Positions 25,896-34,894 are shown, counted from the first letter of the stretch. The stretch is 64,000 bases of DNA from G963677485 sp942492855 (GCA_942492855.1 OW818647.1:4402001-4466000); one strand, 5' to 3'. Numbers and translations: made by a program. Notes: a model not told the origin generated them from the sequence alone.

Positions 25896-26574
25896 CACCC
25901 CAAAGGCTAATCGGCTGCACATCGGCATATTCGGACGACGAAACGCCGGGAAGTCGTCACTCCTTAATGCGTTAACGAGGCAAAAGGTCTCTATCGTCTC
26001 AGATATCGCCGGCACCACCACCGATCCAGTTGAGAAGCCAATGGAGCTGCAGCCCCTGGGGCCGGTGCTGTTCATAGACACAGCAGGCATTGATGACGAG
26101 GGTGCGCTTGGTGAACTGAGGGCCGAAAAGAGCCGACGCGTGCTGGACCGCGCCGATGTGGCGCTGATTGTGGTGGCAGATGGTGTGTGGGGCAGCTTCG
26201 AACAAGCGCTAGCCGACGAAATGCTCAAGCGATCCGTGCCGCAAATCGCGGTGTTTAACAAGTCCGATATCACCACAATATCGCCCGATGTCCAACTGAT
26301 GGTGACCGCTCAGAGTATTCCGGTGGTCAGCGCATCGGCTTTAACCGGCGAGGGTCTGGCCACGCTTCGCAGCGCACTGGTCAACACCGTGCCTGAGAGC
26401 TTCCTCGATGCACCGAGTATCGCTGGTGACTTGGGTACCGCCAGGACGGGCTGTGGTGCTGGTGACGCCCATAGACAAAGAAGCACCGAAAGGTCGGCTC
26501 ATACTTCCCCAAGTTCAGACCATACGCGACCTTCTGGACAACGACAACTGGTGTGTTGTGGTGAAAGAGCGTGA
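25888..26574 (+). CDS. hydF: HydF N-terminal GTPase part, frame broken near 26433
   Basis: This frame encodes the GTPase half of HydF. The P-loop is GRRNAGKSS (about residues 16-24), 'GTTTDP' is switch I, 'DTAGIDDEG' is switch II, FNKSD binds guanine, and 'VSASALTGEGL' follows. HydF is the scaffold that carries the [2Fe] unit to HydA. True HydF similarity stops at 'SIAGDL' (about residue 182); the last 47 residues are out-of-frame sequence. One extra G in the GGG run at 26433-26435 accounts for the shift: removing it gives a joined protein of 408 residues (25888-27115), the normal HydF length. It may be a sequencing error or a real mutation. Confidence 0.88.
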   Translation: MNNTPKANRLHIGIFGRRNAGKSSLLNALTRQKVSIVSDIAGTTTDPVEKPMELQPLGPVLFIDTAGIDDEGALGELRAEKSRRVLDRADVALIVVADGVWGSFEQALADEMLKRSVPQIAVFNKSDITTISPDVQLMVTAQSIPVVSASALTGEGLATLRSALVNTVPESFLDAPSIAGDLGTARTGCGAGDAHRQRSTERSAHTSPSSDHTRPSGQRQLVCCGERA

Positions 26575-27115
26575 GCTGCGCACCGCACTCAGTCAGTTAC
26601 GCGAACCACCGGCTCTGGTGATCACCGACTCGCAGGCTTTTCTGAAGGTCGCCGCCGATACGCCCCCAAATGTGCCCATGACCTCCTTCTCCATTCTGTT
26701 CGCACGGCTAAAAGGCGATCTGACGCAGCTTGTGGCGGGGGCTACAGCTATCGACCGTTTGAAGGCGGGCGACAAGGTGCTGATCGCCGAAGCCTGTAGC
26801 CACCACCCCATCGCTGATGACATCGGAAGGGTGAAGATACCTCGCTGGCTGCAGCAGTATGTGGGCGGTGAGCTGCAGTTTGTGCATTACCAGGGGCATG
26901 ATTTCCCCGAGGAGCTGAGCGACTACGCATTAGTGATCCACTGCGGCGGGTGTATGCACAACCGCCGGTCGATGCTCACACGCATGATGCGCTGCCAGCA
27001 GGCGGGTGTGCCGATGACCAACTACGGTCTGGCGATCGCCTTCTGCCTGGGGATATTCGAGCGGGCCCTGCAGCCCTTCCCTACCGCGCTGGAGGCGTAC
27101 CGGGCGGGGCGTTAG
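26408..27115 (+). CDS. hydF: HydF C-terminal cluster-binding part, frame broken near 26433
   Basis: This frame carries the second half of HydF. From 'VPPGRAVVLVTPIDKEAPKGRLILPQVQ'-type sequence (starting at 26436) it continues through the dimerisation domain to the Fe-S binding region, with CSHHP (about residue 136 of this frame) and HCGGC (about 179). These supply the three cysteines and nearby histidine used for the [4Fe-4S] cluster. The ATG at 26408 lies inside the GTPase frame and has no evident ribosome-binding site, so independent translation is doubtful. It is best read as the downstream exon-like remainder of one 408-residue HydF after a single-base shift. Confidence 0.85.
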   Translation: MHRVSLVTWVPPGRAVVLVTPIDKEAPKGRLILPQVQTIRDLLDNDNWCVVVKERELRTALSQLREPPALVITDSQAFLKVAADTPPNVPMTSFSILFARLKGDLTQLVAGATAIDRLKAGDKVLIAEACSHHPIADDIGRVKIPRWLQQYVGGELQFVHYQGHDFPEELSDYALVIHCGGCMHNRRSMLTRMMRCQQAGVPMTNYGLAIAFCLGIFERALQPFPTALEAYRAGR

Positions 27116-27120
27116 GTGGT

Positions 27121-27155
27121 GAATGCTTAGAAGTTACTTCTTTATGTAAGCATTC
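27121..27155. terminator. Hairpin between hydF and a convergent small gene
   Basis: A perfect nine-base inverted repeat (GAATGCTTA/TAAGCATTC) at 27121-27129 and 27147-27155 starts five bases after the hydF stop. The right arm lies within the last codons of the convergent small gene. It could stop transcription from hydF; T-richness on the plus strand is only moderate (TTCTTTAT inside the loop). Confidence 0.5.
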
Positions 27156-27310
27156 AAACCAACATAGACAGGCTTGCCGTTGATCTCGATGTCAGTCACC
27201 ATGTTACCGCCCGTGCTGGCGACGATCAGCGTCTTGCCAGACGAAGACGGCTTCGGCTTCTCTAGTGGAATACGGATGACCAGTTCGTCATTCTCTATCG
27301 CTGCTTTCAT
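27134..27310 (-). CDS. Small conserved-looking protein, 58 residues
   Basis: Reading the minus strand from 27310 gives MKAAIENDELVIRIPLEKPK, then a serine-rich turn, GKTLIVASTGGN, 'MVTDIEINGKPVYVGLNAYIKK' and TAA. AAAGGAG lies about seven bases before the ATG, and the alternating hydrophobic pattern suggests a compact all-beta protein. I recall similar small proteins with a 'SGKTL.VAST.GN' core and a C-terminal 'GLNAYI' in diverse bacteria, but no function is known to me. It stands alone, convergent to hydF, with only repeat-rich DNA upstream. It is easily missed because of its size. Confidence 0.78.
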   Translation of the reverse strand: MKAAIENDELVIRIPLEKPKPSSSGKTLIVASTGGNMVTDIEINGKPVYVGLNAYIKK

Positions 27311-27356
27311 GATATATACTCCTTTACGATCGTGTCTTTGTGTAGTATTGATTGAA

Positions 27357-27401
27357 ATTTCGGCTACTTGCGGCCGAAATCCAGCTTCGTAGAAGCTGGA
27401 T
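27357..27401. repeat. Overlapping hairpins with a 26-base tail shared with the 29857 gene
   Basis: Two hairpins adjoin. ATTTCGGC (27357-27364) pairs with GCCGAAAT (27373-27380), and ATCCAGCTTC (27379-27388) pairs perfectly with GAAGCTGGAT (27392-27401) around a GTA loop. Bases 27363-27388 match 29856-29881, the 3' end of the large hydrolase gene, at 25 of 26 positions, including the stop codon on the minus strand. The rest of 27402-27479 shows nothing recognisable. Confidence 0.6.
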
Positions 27402-27479
27402 ACGTGTATCTGATTTTGTTAATGAATGGGCGCTCGCCGACCTGTTCTCCGCCCGGACATTCGACCCAGCAGCCCCCCC

Positions 27480-28952
27480 TTACGCTCGATCCTTACGGGG
27501 TCCTGCAACCGAGCATCGCTCCAATATGCCCTTTAGCATCCCGGAGAACACAAGGGCGTGCGCCGGATACAAGGTCCACCAGTATAGCCTTCCCAAAAAG
27601 CCCAGAGGATCGAATATCGCCGTCTGTCGAACCACAGTTTCGTCACCGTCAAGTGTCACTTCGAAATCAAGCCACGCTCGTCCAGGCACCTTCATCTCGG
27701 CTCTCAAGCGCAGGATACTGTTGTGCTCGATCCTCTCAACCCTCCACCAGTCTATCTGATCGCCAACGGCCGGTTCGGGCTTACACCTGGTGTCCCGCCC
27801 CATGCCTACTCCCCCGATCATACTGTCGAGTAGTCCACGCAGTCTCCAAAGCCAGTCTGCGTGAAAGTAGCCATTGGCACCACCGATGCAGCAGATGACC
27901 TTGAAAACATCCTCGGGAGATGCTGCTACACGGGCAGTTCTGGTATCAATGACTCTGGATCCCAGATGCACACCTCCCCAGTAGGGACTAGGTTTAAATT
28001 CCGCAAAGAACTTCGAAAACCGCATATGTTCGAACTCGCGATCCTCTGATTCCATAGCCTCCGCAATGGCTTGCTTGATGCCCATCGGTCGCACTTTGAA
28101 AATCCGCAAAGCGGCATCATCGCGCACTAATGTCGAGTTACGTACACCCTCTATCAGGCTTCGCCCCACGCGAGCATAGACCGGCGTAACCAAGCCTAGC
28201 CAGAGACTTGATAAATACGGTGTGAGCACAGGAACAGGTATCAGCCAGTGCTTTAGTCCCCGAGCCTCTCCATAGGCTCTCATTATTCCCCCGTAAGACA
28301 CTATGTCCGTGCCACCTATCTCAACCACGCTGCATCCGGGATCAGGGGCATCCAGGGCAGCGAGGAGATATTCCAAGACGTCCGAGATGGCAATCGGTTG
28401 GGCAGGAATTGATACCCATTTTGGCGTGATCATCAACGGTAGCCCCTCAACGAGCGCGCGGACCAGTTCGAATGAAAGACTACCTGATCCTATGATCAAC
28501 GATGCGCGAAACTCAATCACATTTACGCCAGTCTCACGCAGAATATCGCCTACTTCCTGACGGCTGCGCAAGTGCTTCGAAAGACCCGACGCCGCTTCAC
28601 CCAACCCACCGAGGTAGATAATCCTGCTCACGCCATGCTTCGCGGCCGCCTGGGCGAAATTGAGGGCAGCGACTGCATCTTTCTTGGCAAAGTCTCCGGA
28701 TTCACCTAAAGAATGGACGAGATAGTATGCAGTATGCACATTCTGCAGCGCACGATCCAGGGAGGCCGGATCGAGGACATCTCCTTCAACAACTTCGGTG
28801 TCGGGGGTTAGCCGTGAAAGAAGAGACTGCGGGTGTCGCGCAAGACACCTGACGCGCCGGGAGTCAGCTTCAAGGCGAGACAACAATCGGCCACCAACGT
28901 AGCCGGTTGCGCCTGTGAGAAGGACAAGATGATCACGATTCGGTGTCTGCAT
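27480..28952 (-). CDS. SDR-family NAD(P)-binding protein with DUF2867 domain
   Basis: This 490-residue protein has an N-terminal atypical short-chain dehydrogenase domain with the Rossmann motif TGATGYVGGRL (about residues 14-24), 'VVEGDVLD' and 'YYLVHSL'. A C-terminal half of START-like DUF2867 type follows ('GANGYFHADWLWRLRGLLD', then 'LDFEVTL' and 'LGFLGRLYWWTLYPAHALVFSGM'). Such fusions are common in environmental bacteria and are annotated as nucleoside-diphosphate-sugar epimerase-like, with no known substrate. It is not clearly linked to the hydrogenase genes or the hydrolases beside it. The ATG at 28952 follows a weak ribosome-binding site (AAGG). Confidence 0.82.
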   Translation of the reverse strand: MQTPNRDHLVLLTGATGYVGGRLLSRLEADSRRVRCLARHPQSLLSRLTPDTEVVEGDVLDPASLDRALQNVHTAYYLVHSLGESGDFAKKDAVAALNFAQAAAKHGVSRIIYLGGLGEAASGLSKHLRSRQEVGDILRETGVNVIEFRASLIIGSGSLSFELVRALVEGLPLMITPKWVSIPAQPIAISDVLEYLLAALDAPDPGCSVVEIGGTDIVSYGGIMRAYGEARGLKHWLIPVPVLTPYLSSLWLGLVTPVYARVGRSLIEGVRNSTLVRDDAALRIFKVRPMGIKQAIAEAMESEDREFEHMRFSKFFAEFKPSPYWGGVHLGSRVIDTRTARVAASPEDVFKVICCIGGANGYFHADWLWRLRGLLDSMIGGVGMGRDTRCKPEPAVGDQIDWWRVERIEHNSILRLRAEMKVPGRAWLDFEVTLDGDETVVRQTAIFDPLGFLGRLYWWTLYPAHALVFSGMLKGILERCSVAGPRKDRA

Positions 28953-29205
28953 AGGCTAAGCCTTAACTTTCTGTCTCGTTCTGAGCTGTGCGGAGTCAGC
29001 ACCATATCTAGATGTTATCATCATCACGCATTTTGTATGAAGCCCGCGCGAGGTCGAGAGGTTCGCAGGCAAATGTCACTTGATCATCACCGAACATCGA
29101 TTGAGACGGGTCGTTCTGCCTCGGAGTGTTGAGGAACATATTGCTAATGCGTAGTGAGGCATCCCACATCAACTTCGGTGTTTTTCTAGAGTAGCAGTAA
29201 CAGCT

Positions 29206-29646
29206 TCATTTCGAGACATCCAGTTCCTGCACGTTCTGAAATCTACTGACCAAGTAGTAACGCTCTACGCTGATCTTTAGCAACGCGGTACTGTGCGATT
29301 CAAAGAAGTCCTTAAGCTGAGGATGCTTTTGGAGGTACAGTTCTGCCGCTTCACTCTTCTCTGCCTCGCCCACACTTCCAAGAACCGTGGCGGCAATGCC
29401 TTTTTGGAAATCACGTTGCCTATTCGATCTGTTGTCAATCAGCATTGAGACGCGGGCACACTGAGTTAGGTTGGCAAACTTGCGCGTTTCTCGGGTTGTG
29501 GCAAAGTAGATTGCCCTGAGGTCCGCAGATGCCACAAATGCCACCAGACTCGTATACGGCTGATCGCCGCCATAGGTGGCCAGCACTGCTAATCTCTGAG
29601 ATGAAAGCAGAAGACCGATCGTCTCACTAAGCTCCGTAGAATTCAT
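29206..29646 (-). CDS. Pyridoxamine 5'-phosphate oxidase-like FMN-binding protein
   Basis: This 146-residue protein has the split-barrel flavin-binding pattern of the PNPOx-like family: 'LAVLATYGGDQPYTSLVAF', 'IYFATTRETRKFANL' and 'RVSMLIDNRSN' cover the usual beta strands and FMN contacts. Members are generally small FMN or heme-binding oxidoreductases of unassigned substrate, some of which protect against oxygen. It stands alone between the SDR gene and the hydrolase cluster. The flanking stretches 28953-29205 and 29647-29856 hold no further gene I can recognise. Its exact reaction cannot be inferred. Confidence 0.8.
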   Translation of the reverse strand: MNSTELSETIGLLLSSQRLAVLATYGGDQPYTSLVAFVASADLRAIYFATTRETRKFANLTQCARVSMLIDNRSNRQRDFQKGIAATVLGSVGEAEKSEAAELYLQKHPQLKDFFESHSTALLKISVERYYLVSRFQNVQELDVSK

Positions 29647-29856
29647 CGCATCCTCGCAATCTGGTTGAGATTCACCGAAGTAACATCCGCTACTGCAGCC
29701 GCACTAACGCGTAACAGTTACCTAATCTGGCAAACTCGTACTTAGAAAGAGCCGTGGACTCCCTTGACCGAGCCCAGAGAAAACAGAGATTAATCAGCCC
29801 AACAGAGAATCGGCTCCCTCAATGCAATGAGGCGCAGAGCTACTGGCCACCCATCG

Positions 29857-32800
29857 CTACTTGCCGCCGAAATCCAGCTTCAGCTCGGCCACGTTTCGCA
29901 GGCCCTCCACCCAGATCCACCAGGCGTCCTTACCGTTCCACGTGCCTGATCTGTCGAGCCTCACATTAGCGCCAGCCGGCTTCATGCCTGTGCGCGCCAC
30001 TCGTTGCGCGGTCGCTTGGTCGAACGGCCCCAGCCGGGCGGCCAGAGATGGTAACGGACGGTCACTCGTCAGAGACAGAAACCCTGGCCTTTCAAACTTA
30101 TATCCCACCCGAGCTTTCACCAGAACATCGCCATCGGGCACCAGCGTGAAGAAGTTGTTGACTTCTATCCCCTCCAACGGCGCCGGCACCCTGGGCATGA
30201 TCTTGACCAGCTTCGGATCGGCATCATCAATACCCGCGCACAGTTCCAGTGCGTGCATGGCGGGACCCTGGTTGGCTCCGTTAGACAGGTCACCGATCCT
30301 GTACCAGCGACCATCCGGCATGATGTTTGTTCCCTCAGGGATGATCCACAAGTTGGGCCGCCAATCTATCCCCCGCTTCGCATCCACGTAGTCCATATTC
30401 TTGTCATATGAATATTTCGCCAGGTTCGCCAGCAGACGACCGGCACTGTCCATATCATCAAGTATCAAAGCCGATTCGGTGATCCAACCCTGTCCGTAGC
30501 CCATACCCAACACAGGAGCATACCCATATGGCTGGTTCAACTGACGCTTTAGCGTATTCCGCGTAATCGGGGTCATCTCCGCATCCAGCATGTTCGGGTC
30601 AAGGCCGTCATAATAGACCGAGAACCATGCCTGCACCAGGGAATCCTGCAAGCTGGGGAGCACACTGAAGGGGCTGACCCGCCACATTAGGTTGGTGCTG
30701 TCACCTACCTTCAACAACCGCAGCATCCCCACACGGATACGCTCAGCATACGCAAGCCATCTTTTGGCCGACGCCTGGTCACCTGCGGCTTCTGCGATCT
30801 GCGCCGAACACTTCAACGCGGTGTAGCACGCGAAGTTGGGGTAAGGTTCATACATATCCGCATTCGCGTAGTTATCGCGGATTTTCGCCATGTCGGTCTC
30901 AGCCATGATATTCTTCCGAGTAAGCGTCTCTCCCCCGCCCCAGCCGGTGGTTTCGCCTTCACTCCATATCACGTCGCGACCGGTGTAGTCCATAAACCAG
31001 CAGATGAACTCAGCGCTATCACGGGTGGCGTCCCACCGTGACTTGCCATAGACATCTGCGCGGGGCTGCATCAGCCAATCGCCCGATGGTGCACCCATCA
31101 GCCGCCAGGCTATCCAACGGCCAACACTCGTCGCGCCGTGACCATCCATCTCCTCGGTGCCCGATATCTCGTTGAGGTTGATGCTCATCGTAGCGTTGAC
31201 CCCAAACGACCAATGAGGTGGCGCATCCTTCGGGTATTTGGAAACATCGAGCGCTGAGTTCTCCGGCCCCTTATTTGGGTCGTGATTCGGCCTGTAGAAA
31301 TACAGATACTTATCGCAGAAGTCCACGAAATTCGCCGTGCGCATCTGGTCATTGATACAGCGCATGGCCAATGTCGCATAGGCTTCCGCACAGCGTCCAT
31401 AGGCACCTCCGTAGTAGATGCCCAACGGCCCCCAGGTGCCTACACCGTTGTAGCCTCCATACCAAGGGGATGTCTTGCTGGTTTCCATAAAGATACCCGT
31501 CTTGCGGTCGAACTTTTCATCCATTTGTATCAGGTTTGCGACCCAGATGTTCGAGAGCATATCACCAAGTATGCCACCAGTGAAGCTCACTCGGCTGGCA
31601 TCCATAGATTTGGGGAAGTCGATCATCTCCACCTTCTTTGGGATATCAGCGTCACTGGTATAGAGCACTTTAGATAGTGCCTTCAAATCCGCTGACCAGT
31701 TACCTGGTTTTTCCGAATTAACCCTGGTTGCAGCGTCATCCGCGGACAAGACAACCTTGCCGAAAGGAAGTAGTTCCCCAGAGGGCTTGTCGCTGGCTAA
31801 TGTCACTGCCGATATAAGCGGTCTACCCCGTAGATCAGGGTTGTCGTGGACCACGATGGACTTTATGTTACTAGCCCGAGGTTTCACCGCGAGGTAGTAG
31901 TGGGAATGCCGGTTCTCTGATGCCACACTCGGCTCATCGTCCTCACGTATTCGCAACGCCTTTTTCAACACAGACATATATTCTGGCCGCGATGTGAATG
32001 GCTCCCGAACTGGAGCGGCGACACCATGAGTTGGACCACCAGCCCATCCGGCGATGAACCATGCAGTAGCGCCTATGACAACAGGTATCCGGTCGCTCTT
32101 GCCGTCGGTGTAACGTATCTCAATCTCACCAATGCGGGACCCGATATTCACTTGGTCGTCACGTTTGGTGCGAAGCTCCGGATGTTCACCCCAATGAGCC
32201 ACACCGTAATCCCAGCCGTCATTGATCATGCCAAGTAGATAGATAGCAGACGCCGAAGCTCCAACCGGGATGACCTCGTCTGATGCCGATATCTCACGGG
32301 TCGTTTTCCCTCGACTGTCTGGAGAGGCTGCAAGAAATGGCATGGAACGGCTGAATACCACTTCGGCGTTCTTGTCAATCTTTAATCCATACAGGTCGGT
32401 TCGCGTCACGGCTTGATTTACCACAGGCTGCACCTGACTGTAGTCTGCAAAGGCAAGCCAGGCGAATCCACCGGTGCGAATTCCCGGATTGTTGTCGACT
32501 ACTTCGAGATACACTTTGCGGCCGATCAGATCCTGGGTGATCCACCTCATCGGCGCCAGTTTGTTCCCGCCCGGCGTGTGGGAACTTCGTAGTACCGCGC
32601 CGTCCGGATATGACTTTAGATATACGAAGTTGCGATCTCCCCCGTTATTTGAATCCGCATTTCCATCCCAGCCGCCCAGGGTGAACTTCTGCAGCCTAGT
32701 CCTGATGGTGAAGGGAGTGGACCTGAGCACCCCGATGTTGCTTTCGCCCTTGTCAAGCGAGTTCACCACATACCGCTTCGGGTCGGCTGAATTTGAGAAC

Positions 32801-33003
32801 AGCTCTGGGTTGATCCCCATTGTCCAGGTATTGGCACCCTCAACCGTCCAGCCCTCTAAAGTGCCTTTCGTAAATGAGAGGTTCACCTCCTCTGGAGGTA
32901 GAACAGGCTCGGGAGCGGGACTGGCATTGTCCAGGGCAAACGCGCATTGAATTGTCATCACCAGTAATAGGCACAGGCCTGTCAGTTTATTGTGCAGGTT
33001 CAT
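29857..33003 (-). CDS. Large secreted (alpha/alpha)6-type glycoside hydrolase-like protein
   Basis: This 1048-residue protein has a signal peptide (MNLHNKLTGLCLLLVMTIQCAFA). An N-terminal beta-sandwich-like region (about 40-190) contains 'GAVLRSSHTPGG' and 'GRKVYLEVVDNNPG', reminiscent of carbohydrate-binding LamG-type domains. The middle and C-terminal parts look like an (alpha/alpha)6 barrel: 'GGAYGRCAEAYATLAMRCIND', 'EMDGHGATSVGRWIAWRLMG', 'EPYPNFACYTALKCSAQIAEAAGD' and 'WITESALILDDMDSAG'. It ends in a small beta domain with 'VAELKLDFGGK'. No GH family number can be given with confidence. It follows 33007-33699 by three bases, so the two are probably co-transcribed. Confidence 0.75.
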   Translation of the reverse strand: MNLHNKLTGLCLLLVMTIQCAFALDNASPAPEPVLPPEEVNLSFTKGTLEGWTVEGANTWTMGINPELFSNSADPKRYVVNSLDKGESNIGVLRSTPFTIRTRLQKFTLGGWDGNADSNNGGDRNFVYLKSYPDGAVLRSSHTPGGNKLAPMRWITQDLIGRKVYLEVVDNNPGIRTGGFAWLAFADYSQVQPVVNQAVTRTDLYGLKIDKNAEVVFSRSMPFLAASPDSRGKTTREISASDEVIPVGASASAIYLLGMINDGWDYGVAHWGEHPELRTKRDDQVNIGSRIGEIEIRYTDGKSDRIPVVIGATAWFIAGWAGGPTHGVAAPVREPFTSRPEYMSVLKKALRIREDDEPSVASENRHSHYYLAVKPRASNIKSIVVHDNPDLRGRPLISAVTLASDKPSGELLPFGKVVLSADDAATRVNSEKPGNWSADLKALSKVLYTSDADIPKKVEMIDFPKSMDASRVSFTGGILGDMLSNIWVANLIQMDEKFDRKTGIFMETSKTSPWYGGYNGVGTWGPLGIYYGGAYGRCAEAYATLAMRCINDQMRTANFVDFCDKYLYFYRPNHDPNKGPENSALDVSKYPKDAPPHWSFGVNATMSINLNEISGTEEMDGHGATSVGRWIAWRLMGAPSGDWLMQPRADVYGKSRWDATRDSAEFICWFMDYTGRDVIWSEGETTGWGGGETLTRKNIMAETDMAKIRDNYANADMYEPYPNFACYTALKCSAQIAEAAGDQASAKRWLAYAERIRVGMLRLLKVGDSTNLMWRVSPFSVLPSLQDSLVQAWFSVYYDGLDPNMLDAEMTPITRNTLKRQLNQPYGYAPVLGMGYGQGWITESALILDDMDSAGRLLANLAKYSYDKNMDYVDAKRGIDWRPNLWIIPEGTNIMPDGRWYRIGDLSNGANQGPAMHALELCAGIDDADPKLVKIMPRVPAPLEGIEVNNFFTLVPDGDVLVKARVGYKFERPGFLSLTSDRPLPSLAARLGPFDQATAQRVARTGMKPAGANVRLDRSGTWNGKDAWWIWVEGLRNVAELKLDFGGK

Positions 33004-33006
33004 AGT

Positions 33007-33699
33007 CTACCGTATTCCTTCCCACTTCCTCGCGCCTTTCACATTTTTATACAACTGGTTGACTTTAACAGCAATATCCATGTATTCGCGCAGAACCCTC
33101 TCCTGTTCAGAAGCTACGTGCCGAACGTCTTCCGCCAGTTGGTTTAGCAGTTCTGTATACTTGATGGTGTCCTCGGGATGGTTGTGCAATAGGAACCTGA
33201 TTTCGTCGCAGGCACTTGATGCCATTCTGGGATCGGGGCCTTTCGGTGGCGTCACACAGAGGGCGATCACGTCTGCCAAGAACTTGCGGTACTCATCCTC
33301 ACGCTTGCACATGCGGTCAACCATGTAGAGCGCATGATCCAGGAGTTGGTCGAACTGATGTGGTTCTGACTCCACGGACATTGGATCGTCCTTCAGGACA
33401 CCCTTGATGTGGTCTACACATCCACACACATCATAGAACCTTGTCACCCCAGAGTCCACCACTTCATCGCCAGCCACCAAATCCATCCCGCGGTAGGTCT
33501 CCTCATACCGTGCTTTCGGTAGCTCTATGACCCCACCGTCTTCAAACATTATCAGCGGAGCTTCATTGTGCCCGCGCTTCTGAATATAAGCAGCTCCCTT
33601 TTGCACCATTTCAACGACCTTTTCCACATGCGGTGACGGTGGAAGCCACTTCTTGTTCACATCCAAAATCTCTTCAAGCGTCATCTTCTCATCAGGCAT
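33007..33699 (-). CDS. Unknown protein upstream of the large hydrolase gene
   Basis: This 230-residue, charged, apparently soluble protein has no signal peptide or membrane segment, and I do not recognise its family. It has a central 'VCGCVDHIKG' segment with two cysteines and mostly helical, acidic sequence after about residue 120 ('LLDHALYMVDRMCKREDEYRKFLADVIALC'). AGGAGG lies six bases before the ATG at 33699, so the start is firm. It sits three bases before the large secreted hydrolase and 69 bases after the GH5-like gene, so it is probably in their transcript. A cytoplasmic role is inferred from the lack of a leader; the function is unknown. Confidence 0.72.
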   Translation of the reverse strand: MPDEKMTLEEILDVNKKWLPPSPHVEKVVEMVQKGAAYIQKRGHNEAPLIMFEDGGVIELPKARYEETYRGMDLVAGDEVVDSGVTRFYDVCGCVDHIKGVLKDDPMSVESEPHQFDQLLDHALYMVDRMCKREDEYRKFLADVIALCVTPPKGPDPRMASSACDEIRFLLHNHPEDTIKYTELLNQLAEDVRHVASEQERVLREYMDIAVKVNQLYKNVKGARKWEGIR

Positions 33700-33768
33700 A
33701 TCGGTCCTCCTGCGCTTACGTAGTTGCGGGCGTTCTTGGCGATATGCACCCGTCCTGCCTGCTCAGTC

Positions 33769-34767
33769 TCACTGTTTCGCCTCTTCCTGAAAAAACTCCA
33801 GCCAGGAGATCATAATCGCGTCTCCAATGGTGACGGATTTGCGGTATTCTTCGAGTGTCTTGCCCCAGCAAAATCCGATCCATCCGGCGGCATACTTACG
33901 AGCATCCTTAAGGAATTGCCGAAGCTCTGGTATAGAGCAATGCATAGGGAATATCTCTTCTATTACCAGCGGCTTGCCGACTGAGAACTCTTTCAACTCG
34001 TCGACCGCCTTCTGCATTTTGGCGCTCTCTGGATAGACATGCACGCATATGAAATCCACCTCAGGCGCGATCGCCTTAGGCTCGAATCCGAATGAGCTGA
34101 TGGGTATCAGACCGACCGTCACAAGGTGCCGTTTGTCATGCTTGCGGATAGCCGATTTCATCATCTTGAGCCAGTCCCGCCCGATCTCGGTTCGTACGCG
34201 ATCCTGCTGGTCGAGTGTGATGAACTGAACGTAACAGAAACCAGCGAACTCACCCCCAAGCCAACCTTCTTGTTTGCGACTACCCGACGGAATCACCGGT
34301 TCATTCATGATGTCATAACAGAATACCCCAGGTCGATTTGCACACCGTGCGGCAATCGCCTCCCAGAACACGCACTGCGCCAGCCATCTCTCTTTCTCAG
34401 ACAGCATGTCATACCATTCTGGTGTATCTTTTTTTCTGTAGCATCCCAATCCGGTGATATCCGGATACAGTCCCATGCTCTCGGCAAGCGAAACCAAACG
34501 CACAAGCCGATCCAGCGATTTGGCGTTTGGCTTGTTTGCGCTCTCCATGAACCGGCCAAACTGCAAGTGAACGCGGACTACATTCGCGCCTAAGGCCTTC
34601 ATCTCCGCGAAGTCTTGTTTTACCTTTGGCCATTCAGACTCCCAGTAGTCCTCCAGTAGCCGCATGTCGGCGTCGCGGTCATAGTTGAACCCGCGGGGTG
34701 CGAACGTCCTGCCCGATGAGGCGAAGATAAATGACTTCCCATCTTTGCCAACCTTGACCCATTCCAT
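33769..34767 (-). CDS. GH5-like glycoside hydrolase (mannanase/cellulase type)
   Basis: This 332-residue TIM-barrel hydrolase has 'GFNYD' near the N-terminus and 'GANVVRVHLQFG' on the second strand. The acid/base glutamate is in 'CYDIMNEPV' (about residue 146), 'DFICVHVYPES' follows, and the nucleophile glutamate is in 'PLVIEEIFP'. The order and spacing fit clan GH-A, close to GH5 or GH2-like mannanases; the exact substrate cannot be read. The start at 34767 (MEWVKVGKDGK) is preferred over an ATG at 34833 because GGGAGG lies eight bases before it. No signal peptide is seen from this start, so it may act inside the cell. Confidence 0.8.
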   Translation of the reverse strand: MEWVKVGKDGKSFIFASSGRTFAPRGFNYDRDADMRLLEDYWESEWPKVKQDFAEMKALGANVVRVHLQFGRFMESANKPNAKSLDRLVRLVSLAESMGLYPDITGLGCYRKKDTPEWYDMLSEKERWLAQCVFWEAIAARCANRPGVFCYDIMNEPVIPSGSRKQEGWLGGEFAGFCYVQFITLDQQDRVRTEIGRDWLKMMKSAIRKHDKRHLVTVGLIPISSFGFEPKAIAPEVDFICVHVYPESAKMQKAVDELKEFSVGKPLVIEEIFPMHCSIPELRQFLKDARKYAAGWIGFCWGKTLEEYRKSVTIGDAIMISWLEFFQEEAKQ

Positions 34768-34894
34768 CCGATCTGCCTCCCTGTGGTTATGGAACATGGC
34801 TATCCGGCATGATACAAGCCCGAATAGCCACACGGCCGATGGGTAAACGGCACTCGTGTAAAAATCATGCCATTACCTAGTTATGGATTTTATC

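Noticed and set aside
26425..26445. Programmed frameshift in hydF
   Set aside because: TTGGGTACC is not a known slippery heptamer and no strong downstream structure is evident; an error or mutation is simpler.
27352..27898. Two plus-strand frames across the hairpin region and SDR gene end
   Set aside because: Most of their length is antisense to the SDR/DUF2867 gene, with proline/serine-rich sequence and no ribosome-binding site.
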